DNA of 64,000 nucleotides, from the NCBI GenBank assembly GCA_021464245.1, contig JADCRB010000029.1, positions 372,001-436,000 of the forward strand. The letters are read 5' to 3'. This DNA is from Carallia brachiata. Its lineage: Eukaryota; Streptophyta; Magnoliopsida; Malpighiales; Rhizophoraceae. The position numbers and the translations under genes were made by a program. Below the pieces are notes generated by a model that searched no databases, was not told the origin of the DNA, and worked only from the letters and a program-made list of their open reading frames with translations. This document shows, one piece after another, positions 23,127-34,041 of this stretch (position 1 is its first letter; every line of letters starts with the position of its first letter).

Positions 23127-26046
23127 TCTACTCTAATATATCAATATTATAAATGAGTTGTTGAGAGAAAGTTTCTCCTTATTTCACTCTCTAAAATGTA
23201 GTTGAAAGAAAATTTCTCCTTTTTTCACTCCCTAAAATTAATGTAAAAAAAAATTTATCATTGTAAAAAAAAATTATCTTTCAATATTTGTTGTGACTAT
23301 CCAACTAGATGGCCCTCATTTCATAATATTTATAAAATAATTTTTACTAATGTAAGAAGAAAGTGCTCCTTATTTTCAGCTGCAACTTAATTGCATGTTA
23401 CATATGTAACAAAGAAACACTTTTTGAACCTTCCCCTCCCTCCAGCAACCTCTCTAACTATCTGTCTCTACCAAGCTCTCCATTTTCCTCAGACTTGAAT
23501 TTCCAACAATAGCCGTGGACAAGAGTTTGCCTTTTTGATTAATTTTGATTTTTTTCCTTACATAAATGGCTGATCATAGTTTCACTTGTTTCTCTCCTTT
23601 TCATGGTCACCATCGTTGTTAATATGCAACAAAGGGAAAGAAAACCTGTTTCTAAACATGGGATGGTTTCTTAGAATGCAATTCAAGATGGCAAACACGA
23701 TGAGAGAGAGATCGACATAAGATTCAAGAGACAAAGTAAGAAGTAGCCAACTACCTAATCCAAGCCGTTCCGAATCAATTGTGGAGCTCTTCTGGAAATC
23801 TTGACCGAAAGCCTCTGCAGCATTATCTGGCAACTGTCGGGGGCCATGAGCCATGGCTATTGCAGTTAATCTTCGACCAAGCATGAAATCACCATTGCTT
23901 GATCACGCTATTGGGAACATATTCTGGACCGTGTTTGCATACTGTGATCCAACATAAGTAGATGATGCAGATATTGAACTGCATTCACTGGTGAAAAAAC
24001 TAAAAGTCAATTGAAGAAATAATGGAGATTATATGAAAAGATGCAGGTGAACAAGGGATGTAGAATTGTACAAGGTCCTTCTTCTCTTCATGACAATTTG
24101 CCATTCCTATTGTCCTGACTATTCGTGTGCTTGACCATGACCTTTGATTTAATATATATTAACAAACCACAAAGATTGGGATGTAAGGACAGAGTAGAAA
24201 AAATAAAAATACAGTAGCTACATATGAATAATTGTTATTATTGCCATTATTTCTATAATGTGTAAATGTTAAATGAGATGAGTAACATAATAACCATAAT
24301 TCAGCCTTAATTATTGTCAATTTTGAAGTTGTAGTTACAGAAATCTTATAAATTGGTTGCCTAAAAAATGTCCCTTATTACTGTCATTTCTAAATTGCCA
24401 ATTATAAATTTCAAAGGCAAATATTGGCAATTCTAACTTATAGTAACAACTATCTTTAATTGTCAGTAAGTCAATAATTAAAGGTACTTATTAGAGAATA
24501 TTTTCCATTATCTGCCTAACTAGAATCATTGCTAATTTATATTATTCCAATATTATAAAACTCCCCCTTAACTCATGCTAAACATATACTTTATTATAAA
24601 TAGCAATTTAAATCTAAAAAAAGTAACATAAATTTTCCTTTTTAATTTAATTTTACATTTGATCTTGCTTGCTCCCTATTAATGTGGGTCAAAACCGTGT
24701 AGATTCCTTGTCCAATTATTTATTATTTTGTAAATTATTTTAAATTACCTAAAACCCAACTTCTCTCTCTTTCTCTCTTAAATATTACTTATTCATTTCT
24801 AAATCTTAATCGCTTAATATTATGAATAACATCATTTCCAAATTTATTCCCTTAAATTTCCTACTTTTCCTGGTTATTCTTAAATTAGTTGGTTAAGCTT
24901 TCTTGCTTTTAAAAATTTTCATATATCATTTATTGCCTTCATAATTATTTATAGTTTTCACTAACTAAAACGGCTAAAATATGAAGCAATTAAGATTAAT
25001 AATTGCCAAATCAAAATTGTTGACGTAATGTCCTACCCTACTTTTTAAAAATTTAATGGTTTATATATGTAAATAATAAATGTCTTCCTAAGAGAGTTAC
25101 CATGACAACTAAATACATACATGCACATGATTAAGATGGTTGTCAATAACTTGGAAGGTGTCTTTTCTAAATCAAAATGGTTTTAAAACTAATAACAATT
25201 TCATCCGTTAAAGTTTCTTGCTTTTAGAATAATTATCGTTTAGAATGTTGTCAATAATTGCCTTTTTTTGAATATTGTCAATAATTACCTTATTTTTTCA
25301 ATTTCTACCTTTTGCATTTAATTTTCTCCAAAAATAATTACTATTAAACAATAATTGACTTTTTTAACAAATATTCCTCATTTTAACCGAATGAGGCAGC
25401 AACGTCATTCTTATTCTCTTTTTAATGAAAAGCATATAAGAAATCAAACTAGAAAGCTTCCCCTTATTTGTAATTTTTTCTTTGATTGCCTGTAATATGA
25501 GAGAGAGAAATAATATTATGGTAATTAATTATTGGGTAAAAAAATGAATCAATTTACTATTCTTAGAATTGAATTAATTTTTGGACAATATTATTAAATT
25601 CGTTGCTAAGATTACGGACTATGTGATATAAGATTTTAATTCTGAATTTCATCCCTGTAATCAAGAGAACAATAACGAAATCCTATTAATTTTGGACAAT
25701 ATTATTAAATTAATTGCTAGGATTATGGAATATATGATATAAGATTGCTTATTCTGAATTTTATTTCTAGAAGCACAAGGATAGTAATGGAAATCCTATT
25801 AATCAAGCCGTGCTTAATTGTCATTATTAGAGGCATTTATCGCTAAATAATTGTCATTATAGTCATTTTTACTATAGTATTTAATTAACTAATTTACATG
25901 AGTAACCTCCTAGTCAAAATTCAACCTTAATTAGTTTTAATGGTTTACTTCAGTAAATTAATAAAATTAATTTTTAATATTCTAATTATTTTGAAAAAAT
26001 TAATAATAGTTACTTAAATCTATACGTTGCGCGAGTTGATTTCTGG
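23127..26046 (+). mobile_element. Helitron-like insertion in unit B
   Basis: Absent from unit A at the matching place (about 18093). It starts with TC after A (GCA|TCTACTCTAATATATC) and ends CTGG before T (TTTCTGG|TATATA). This fits Helitron rules (5' TC, 3' CTRR, insertion between A and T, no target duplication). About 10 nt before the end lies GCGCGAGTT, whose partner arm seems decayed (AATCTATAC). No Rep/helicase is encoded, so it is non-autonomous. A minus-strand frame at 23582-23884 could be a captured exon. Confidence 0.45.
23582..23884 (-). pseudogene. Possible captured gene fragment in the Helitron-like element
   Basis: A 100-codon frame with protein-like composition at its start (MLGRRLTAIAMAHGPRQLP, then DNAAEAFGQDFQKSSTIDSE) and then a hydrophobic stretch. 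Just upstream in the same strand a short peptide-like region (ECSSISASSTYVGSQYANTV) is separated by a stop. No family was recognised. Plant Helitrons often carry gene pieces, which would explain an isolated coding-like island here. Confidence 0.25.
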
Positions 26047-27336
26047 TATATATATAGATCCCTCGTACATTTCAATCACGTCCGTAATTTCTCCTTTTAG
26101 TTCAGAATTTTCCACTTTTGTATACACCATTTTTATCTTCATAAGAGCGTTTTAAACCCACATGTGTACCTAAAAATCACTTTGTTATAGCCCTTACTGA
26201 TGATTTAACTGAGTAGTGAGTGCCAATTTAATAATACAAACAGCACCGTCTCACTAGGAACATGTCGGTAAATCTTAATGAGTATCCTCTACTCGTCCGG
26301 TATTAAAAGCCAATTAAGTTGAATTGTTGACGCAAAGACAGTTGTCGAGTTAATTAATAACCAAGGACTGTCATAAGAAAAATTGATAAAAAAGGCTTAC
26401 ATTATAATCAACATATTAGATTATATAATTAAATAATTATTATTATAATAAAAAATTTATTAATTTTATTATTTTTTTACTACAAATAATAATTATTTAA
26501 TTCAATCCATTAATTATATTATAGCTCTTTTTAGTCGACTTTTTTCTTATTCGTGCATGTCTTCGTGTTGTCTATCTACCAAGCAAGTGGCAACGTTAAA
26601 ATCCTGGGGGTCCCGATTGGAAATTGCAGGATTCGACAAAACATGGTTGGCTGGCTAAATTTAGCGGGAACCTGCATTAACTCTCCCCCCACCCCTTTTC
26701 TTTTTTTTTTTTTTTTGCATGAAATGAAAAATGAGGGGTGGTGTCCTACTAGAGAGTATAAGCTTTTGTTGGAGCCAGCGGAGTCAGCAATTATGGGTAG
26801 CTTGTTAGCAACTCGAAATTAAACTAAAATTATTGTAGTATTATATTCAGAAAAAAGAATTAATCATTTCTTAAACAATTTTTAAAATTATCTACTTTAC
26901 CACATTTATAAGAAAGTTCGCAGGGGGTTTTGGTCACGAGAGACCCCGCAGCAAGAAGTTTCGAAGAGGAATGCGCCTGTCTAGCCAAAACCACCGAACA
27001 AAGGATCAGACCAAAACCACTGCCAACCTGCCTGCGTCATTAGTGACCAAAGTCCCCCAAGAGTTGCCATTGTGAGCCCTTTGACACCGAAAAAAGTCAA
27101 TCCCACGCGGCACCTTTATGTAATAAAATTGTAAACAGCCAACAATTTGCCAGCTAGCTATAGCCACCCACACCAGGCAGCTACTGATCCTTAACCACCT
27201 TATAAATACCATTTACAAGCCCAGTCTCTCATCTCATCAGTCATCTGTCATCGCTAGAAAGAAAATCCAAAAGTAACAACATTCGCCAATTCTCGCACTT
27301 TAACCTCTTATTAGACTACTTTAATTAGTCCCTTTC

Positions 27337-28323
27337 ACGGCTTGCATATATAATTCACCATTTCACCATCAGTTTGGCTTCACTTCTCGTACTTTTTTTG
27401 CTTCTTCTCAGTCCTCCTGCCTTGGCCACAACAAGAAAGCTTGCAGCTTTGGTCCAAGAACAGCCTCTTGTGCTCATAGACCACAATGGCCCACTTCTCA
27501 AAGGCAACATCACCCTCAATCTCGTCTGGTACGGCAAATTCTCCCGGGCCCAGCGGTCCATTATCGTTGATTTTCTCCACTCTCTCAATTCTGGTAAAAA
27601 TGCCAGCCCTTCAGTCTCCTCTTGGTGGCAAACGACTGTGAGTTACAGAGGCGGTCCCCGCCCCATCACTGTAGGGAATCAAGTGCTAGACGAGAATTAC
27701 TCTCTGGGAAAATCCCTAAAGACGCCACAGATTGTGTGGCTTTAGCGTCCAAAGCTGGCCACGGTAAAAACACAGTGAATTTCGTTTTTACTGCCGTTGA
27801 CGTGGCTGTGGATGGGTTCTGCATAAGTAGGTGCGGGACCCACGGGTGGGGCAGGGTGAAACTGGCAAATTTGCTTACAGATGGGTGGGTGAGTCGGTGA
27901 CTCAGTGTCCCGGACAGTGCGCGTGGCCTTTTCACCAGCCTCTTTATGGCCCACAAACTCCACCGTTAGTCGCTCCCAACGGCGACGTCGGTCTCGACGG
28001 CATGATCATAAACGTAGCCACGGTTTTGGCAGGGATCGTGACCAATCCCTTCAATAATGGATACTTCCAGGGACAAGCTGACGCGCCGCTCGAGGCTATG
28101 AGCTCGTGCACGGGTATTTTCGGTAAAGGCTCTTACCGGGATATCCAGGCAAATTGTTGGTGGACAAAACTAGGGATGGCAAAAATCCCCATCCCCGCGG
28201 GTACCCGCCCCGCCCCGCCCCGATGGGGATGGGGTCAAGCTAGTTTGACCGGGGATCGGGGATCCCCGCCCCGATCCCCATACCCGTCCCCATTACCCGC
28301 CCCGTTATTAATTTATTCTTTTA

Positions 28324-28370
<47 letters not shown>

Positions 28371-29956
28371 GCATTATCATTATTTTACTTAATCCTTGCA
28401 TTTAGGGAGCACTTATTTATTGAAAAGGCGATTACGAGACACATATGTAATTTTGTGATTTTTAATTTTTTTTATTTAAGCTCCTCAAGTTTAATCAATT
28501 GTCTTTTTTCTTCATCTTTTTGGGTTTTGTTGATTGTGGGGTATGTACATGCAGACACCGACACACACCCATTTGCCTATATTCCTGAAGGGGAAAATTG
28601 GATCTGTTGGTTTTTTTTTTAATTTTTAAATATTGGCTTCTAATTTAGTAAAATGGCTAGGAAAGGCATTAAAAAAATATCACTTGATAATTATGAAGTT
28701 GAAGATATAGTTAATAAGAATACATATTGCTTGACTTGTCACACTCCGCACATAAGTAAAAAAAGTAAAGGCCCCCTTAATTTGATGGTGTTTATGAAGT
28801 ATAATATAGACATTGAGCAAGTAAATTTTGATTTGTAATGTAATTGATACTTTTATCTAATTTAATGTCCAACATTAGCCATTGTTTCGAGTTCTTTGTT
28901 TTTTAGCTATGAAGCACGGACACAGCAACACAGACACGGGACGACACAGATACAGCGACATACTAATTTTAAAAATATTAAGATTTAGATATGGTTTGGA
29001 CATGACTATATATAAAATATAAATATAAATAAATAAATATATTATATATATATACATATGTATAAAAAAATTTAATTTATAAAATTTTTGTACATCATAA
29101 ATATATTTTAGAAAAATTTTATAAATTTTATTCACTTAAAAATATCGAAAAATTATTTTTATAATTATTATAAGTTTTAAAAATTTTTTATTTAAAGAAT
29201 ATATCGTAAAATCATTTATTCTTTATTGTGAAGTATTAAAATAGAAATGTCAAATTTTGTAATCAATTTTTTTTTTTTGTTAAAATTAAAAATAAATTAA
29301 AATTCGAACATTTTAAAAGTTATGAACAAATGGTAATATTAAATTATAACTTTTAAAATTTTTTTAATTAAAAATAATAATAATAATACTTGCTTTATTA
29401 GAACTTTTTTAGCACCACAAAAATGAATATTGAAGTCCCTGTTCTGTTTTAAAAGTTGAACAAAATGGCTCAAAGCAATAGGAAAAATACTTTCCTCTCA
29501 ATTCTTATTTACAATCTAAACTTCAATCACGACTTAGGAAAGCAAAAAAAAAAAAACAGAAAAGGGAAAAAGAAAAGAAAACAAAGAAAGTACCTGTAGA
29601 GCGTGACTACGTAGTTAAAAGATTTGTGTAATTAAATTTTGATATTTTATTAATTTAAATTTTTTTATGTAAATTAAAAACGGGGATGGGGCGGGGACGG
29701 GGATCCCCGATCCCCAGCGGGGACGGGGACGGGGATTCAAATCCCCTCCCCGCCGGGGATGGGGACGGGGACGGGGATTGCATTGAAAAGCGGGGACGGG
29801 GATCGGGGATGGCATCCCCGCCCCCGCCCCGCCCCGTTGCCATCCCTAGACAAAACGACCGGAGCGAGCTACAACATGTTTGGTATCTACGGGCGCAAGT
29901 ACCCGCTTCCAGCAATGTGGGACTCGCAAACCTCCACGTGCAAAACCCTTGTGTGA
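27337..29956 (+). pseudogene. EXORDIUM-like pseudogene (duplicate copy)
   Basis: Strongly similar to the intact gene at 19329-20258 but disabled several ways. The start codon is ACG (27337-27339) where the other copy has ATG. A 2-bp insertion at about 27734 shifts the frame after KTPQIV. A 1-bp deletion at about 27845 and an indel near 28135 shift it again. A 1678-bp hAT-like element (28171-29848) interrupts it after LLVDK. The last 36 codons and the TGA stop (29954-29956) survive after the element. The signal-peptide region (SPPALATTRKLAAL) and the [18 protein letters not shown] segment are still readable. The promoter with TATA box is retained, so transcription without a functional product is possible. 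Confidence 0.93.
28171..29848. mobile_element. Non-autonomous hAT-like element inside the EXORDIUM-like pseudogene
   Basis: Perfect 12-bp terminal inverted repeats TAGGGATGGCAA are flanked by a perfect 8-bp target duplication GACAAAAC (28163-28170 and 29849-29856), present once in the intact gene. Both subterminal regions (about 150 bp) are GC-rich arrays of GGGGATGGGGACGGGG-type words in inverted orientation. The interior is AT-rich, with a long TA microsatellite near 28322-28365. No transposase was recognised. The 61-codon frame at 28653 is of unknown nature. Confidence 0.9.
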
Positions 29957-30507
29957 CCTAAATTAATTGCAAAACAAGTTAATTAGCATGTTGGTTTATA
30001 TATAGTGTATATATACCATATAAATGTGTACCAGAAAGATTTTGTTCAAAAAAAAAGTACCGATTTTGATTTGAATGTTCTAATATTACTCTTTACTCTC
30101 GGATTCAATTCTCTTTGTCTAAATAATGCTAGCAAATGCACGCCAGCATCAACTTAAAGTCTCCATTCCAATTTCTGTCTTAAAAGATCCTACTGCCTTG
30201 CCTTCTACTTTATTTTCCGGTAGCATCTTGAAACTTATGAATGATCCTATTTTGCCAGTCTGCTATATCTCACTGAAAATTGAAATCATCTTTAGACTTG
30301 GAAGTTCAGAATTTGAGTTTCTATCAGAGTTAGTAAAAAAAAAAAAAGAAATGGTCTTATTTGTTTACCCATTTTCCAAGTAATCAAACATATGTCCTCC
30401 TTGTCCATCAATAACGAAATAATAAGTCTGTCAACAAAAAAAAAATAATAATAATAAGGAAAAAAAAAAAAAAAGGAAGAAAGAGTAATTTTATGGTCAA
30501 TGATCCG

Positions 30508-31140
30508 GGCTAATCCCTAAAGAGATGTGGGCCAGACCACTGAGGGAGAGACCTAGTTGGACTAAATTTAATGACTTCAAAAATAAAATACGACTTAAAA
30601 GTATCAGTGTAAGATTTAACGTTAATATTTTGATATTTAAATCAATAAAATAAATGATGATAAGGGATGAAGGTATTTAAAAGAAATATTAAGTTATTGT
30701 CTTGAAAATAGTATTTTTTTAAAGTGCTTAATAGTTGATTCGTAAAATTTTTATTAGCTGAGGAAGGACTGTATTTAAGAGTGATATGTACTTCTTGGTA
30801 AGTGTGCTTTGAGACGCCTAGGTAAGATCTGGGGTCTTCCGAAAGTGTCCATCCTACGGGATGGACCTTGGCCTTATGGACTTAGGCTTGTACCTAATTC
30901 TTATCAGGCTGTTAGGTAAGAAAATGGTTACGAGTGTACCGACAGAGAAAATTAGTTAGAAGAAGTGTCAATAATATAATAGTATTACTGATTTTTATAA
31001 CAAAATTAATAAAATATAGAACAAAAATCATCGCGTTATTTTTGTTGTAAAAAAAATCAACGTTATTGTAGAAATAATCTTTATTATTATATTATTGACA
31101 TTTCTTTTATCCTCCTCTATCTGCCGCCAATCTTTTTCCT
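30508..31140. mobile_element. Unclassified insertion in unit B with a nested inverted-repeat element
   Basis: Unit A reads continuously GGTCAATAAAATGGAAG (about 20820), whereas unit B has about 630 extra bp at this point. Near its right end, 30966-31100 is an AT-rich palindrome with outer arms TGTCAATAATATAATA and its exact complement, a probable nested MITE. The remainder is of unknown class. Confidence 0.45.
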
Positions 31141-31249
31141 AAGAAAATGGAAGAAAAAGGGACATTATAGTTATCATATTTGGACTATAATGAATTAAAA
31201 GAAGAGGAGAAAAGTATATAGATTTTCCTCAATTGTATATTTAGCTTTT

Positions 31250-32478
31250 AGACATACGAACGACTATTGTGCGCCTCGGCTGGCTATCGTGCACTGAGAG
31301 CCTTTAGTTGCTGCCCCATTGCTCCCTGTCTTTCGGTTGGGCGTCCGTGCTCCCCATTGAGCTCTGTACTCCTCTGTGGGGGTTCTATCCCCTTTGTTGT
31401 TGGTCGTTTTTGTTGTTAGTTGTTGCTGTCGTTGGTGGTTGCTCGGCTCCCTTTGGTGCTTCTGGTGCTTATCTTGCTTGGTTCATCTCAAGGGTTATTT
31501 GGCGACCTCCCTTGCCTCCTCCCTGTCTCTATGATGGGCCAAGCAGTGGAGGAGGGGTAGTTTTTGGTTTGAGGGAGTCCCTATACAGCTTTGTGGTTAT
31601 TTCTATTGGAGTCTCACACCTGTCGTGTGTTGTTCGTTACCACCGTTTGGGACGTCTGGCCTTGGTGCTTTGCAGCGATTGGACGATTTGTGCCTTGTGT
31701 ACAGCGTTTTGGCGTTGTCGGTATGCTTCCAATCCTTCTGATCTTCTGCTGTCGACAACCCTTCAAGGCTTGTTGGTCTCCTCTGCCTCGGTTGGTTGGG
31801 GTGTCGCCACTGTGGTGGCATAAGGAAGCCTGGCTGCTACTTTTTGGTTTCCTCTCTAGTGGGCCTTTGGGTTTATTCTCTAAGCTGTCGGCTTAGGCTT
31901 AGGCTTAGGCTCTTCTTAGGCTGCAGGACTGCTGTTGGTGTTAGACTCAGTTGGTGATGGGTGATAGTTTGTATGTACGGATGACTAAGTTGTTTTTTAG
32001 TATTTTGTTGGTGTGGTATCGACAGATCTATATGTGCTTAAGGGTGGACAATTGTCTGTCCTTAGTTTTAGTTTATTGTTCTACTTTAAAATTTTTATTT
32101 GCTCCTCCTCAATTGTTTTTATTATAAAAATTGATGTAAAAAAATTTAAATTTATATTATTATTTTTATTAAAATTTATATTTTATTTTTATTATATTTT
32201 ATATTTTACAATTTACTCTCAACCTTCTGTTTTTTTTTTAATTCAAAAGTTATTATATATATTAAAATAATATTATTTTATTATATAAATTACTATTTAT
32301 TAATAAAATGATATTAATTTATAATAAAAAATAAAAAAATTAATATCTATCTGCCTCCCTTCACTTGGATTTCTAAATTGTCACTGCGTGTGGGCTCCAA
32401 ATTGGATTGGTCCTCTTCTAAATGGTTTTAAATTTTAGTGGAAGGAAATATTACTCTTTGACAAAAAAAAAAAGGTAA
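31250..32478. mobile_element. Unclassified insertion in unit B, GC/T-rich half followed by AT-rich half
   Basis: Unit A continues TATATTTAGCAATGAACGAAGAGG, but unit B has about 1.2 kb inserted after TTTAGC. The first 650 bp is unusually rich in G and T for this window and carries a 171-codon open frame (31308-31823) with no known domain. A GGCTTA triplet repeat lies at 31890-31907. The second half is AT-rich. The composition resembles an untranslated or degenerate part of a transposon, but no class was assigned. Confidence 0.4.
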
Positions 32479-34041
32479 TGCATGAAGAGGATAAAAAAAA
32501 TATGAAGTAATCATATTTTAATATCAAAATGTTAATTTTTGAACTAATTATTGTAAAAAAAATTGGAGAGCGTAGATGCTGGCTGGCTCAGGGTAAAGTT
32601 TTCTCTCAAGTCGATGTCTGAATCGCAAAATTAACATTGGAGAGTTGTTGCCACAGACGCTTACATTCACCGTATGGCCGTCACCTATTTATCATTATTT
32701 TTTTTTTTTATATAAGAAATAGTTAACACTTAATCAATGAATTTTTAGGAAGAAACGAAAAAAAAAAAAAATCAATGACCCTATAAAGAATGCAAGCATC
32801 TCTACTCACACCTGTCGACAACCTCTAAATTGGAAGATTTGCCTCCCCCGAGTTGGCTATAGCCTGGACTTATTGGCTCAACAGTCAACAAAATTAATGT
32901 ATTGATTTGGCTATTGATTTGAGGTTCATTTAAAATAATTTTATGTCTTTGGTAAACTGAACATCTATATAATAAAACAAAGTACATATGATTATAAAAT
33001 GAAAAAATAAGTCTTGTTCAAAGAAAAAATGAAAAAATAAGTTAAACAAATAAAAAATATTTTTTTATTAATTATATTTAGTTATGTCAAACTGTTCTGC
33101 ATTTTTCATATAATCACGAAACAAAATGAATGCAACAAAAATAGTTCGGTTAGGTTAGCTTTACATTGTGCGTCACTCAAAACCCAGAGCAGTAGCAAAC
33201 AGCCTACGTTAAGCTTGCATTTCAAATGGCGATTGATACCACCAAAGGTGGTGGTAATGATCAAATTTAGACTCGATTTTTTTTAGTTTTTTAATAAATA
33301 AAATTTTATGTTAAAAAGATTGTATTAAATTTTTAATTTGTTAATATTATGGATATAAAAGGTTTATCATTTAAGGTAATAAATTAGTAATTATTCGGTA
33401 TATCTCTTTTATTAATGATTTAGATTTGATTCTCAGTATTCATGTTTGAAGGCAATACATTTTTTGACCATCAGTTTAATTATGTGTACATAGGTTAATT
33501 TTGAATTCAGTAATTACTGTAATCGATTAAAGGGTGGTCCACTTAAACTCAATAATATTTAGGTGGAAGTTTCTTTTTATGAGTTGAGTTGAATTGAGTT
33601 GAATGAAATACACATATAAAAATATTTTAACATTAATCTGTATATCCGACGGTATATTTAAAAAAAAAAAAAAATTTCAACGGATGAGGAAGGATCAATA
33701 TGGCCATCGGAGTTAGATGGTGGGTCTATTTTATTAAAAGGTTGAATGTCGGGCCACGACGGATGACCGCTGACCAAATCGCGATTGGTTTCAAGGAATG
33801 GTCAAAAAAACACCGTCGGATCAAACGGGCGAGACTAGTCTTTATCCATATCAAGGAACTACTGCCCGCCACGCGTCCATATCTTTTGTATTTTTTTTAA
33901 TTGGGGGCCACTAGTGTGCTAGCGGAGCGCATCACAAAAAATACACTAGCGTTTCTCCAAAAAGTGGAAACTTGCATCATCGCGCCTTTTCGCTCGCTCG
34001 TCGGTCACCTTTTCCGTCAATCGAAACACCGCCGAACCGAG

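Larger units (their letters stand above)
21863..33236 (+). repeat. Tandem duplication, unit B (expanded by insertions)
   Basis: Same block order as unit A, enlarged from about 4.5 to 11.4 kb. Extra material includes a replaced segment (about 22000-22672), a Helitron-like element (23127-26046), a hAT-like element in the pseudogene (28171-29848), an insert at about 30508-31140 and another at about 31250-32478. Confidence 0.85.

Noticed and set aside
29615..29961. Pro/Arg- and Gly/Asp-rich open frames on both strands
   Set aside because: They are translations of the GGGGACGGGG arrays at the right end of the hAT-like element.
31308..31896. Long overlapping open frames as a membrane-protein gene
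   Set aside because: They lie in an insertion with skewed G/T composition, show Trp/Cys/Leu/Val-rich low-complexity content in several frames and match no family.
31890..31910. Interstitial telomere repeat
   Set aside because: The unit is GGCTTA, three copies, not the plant TTTAGGG repeat.
33901..34041. A 47-residue N-terminal extension of PTPA
   Set aside because: There is no ATG in this part of the open frame. The family start fits the ATG at 34042, so this is leader.
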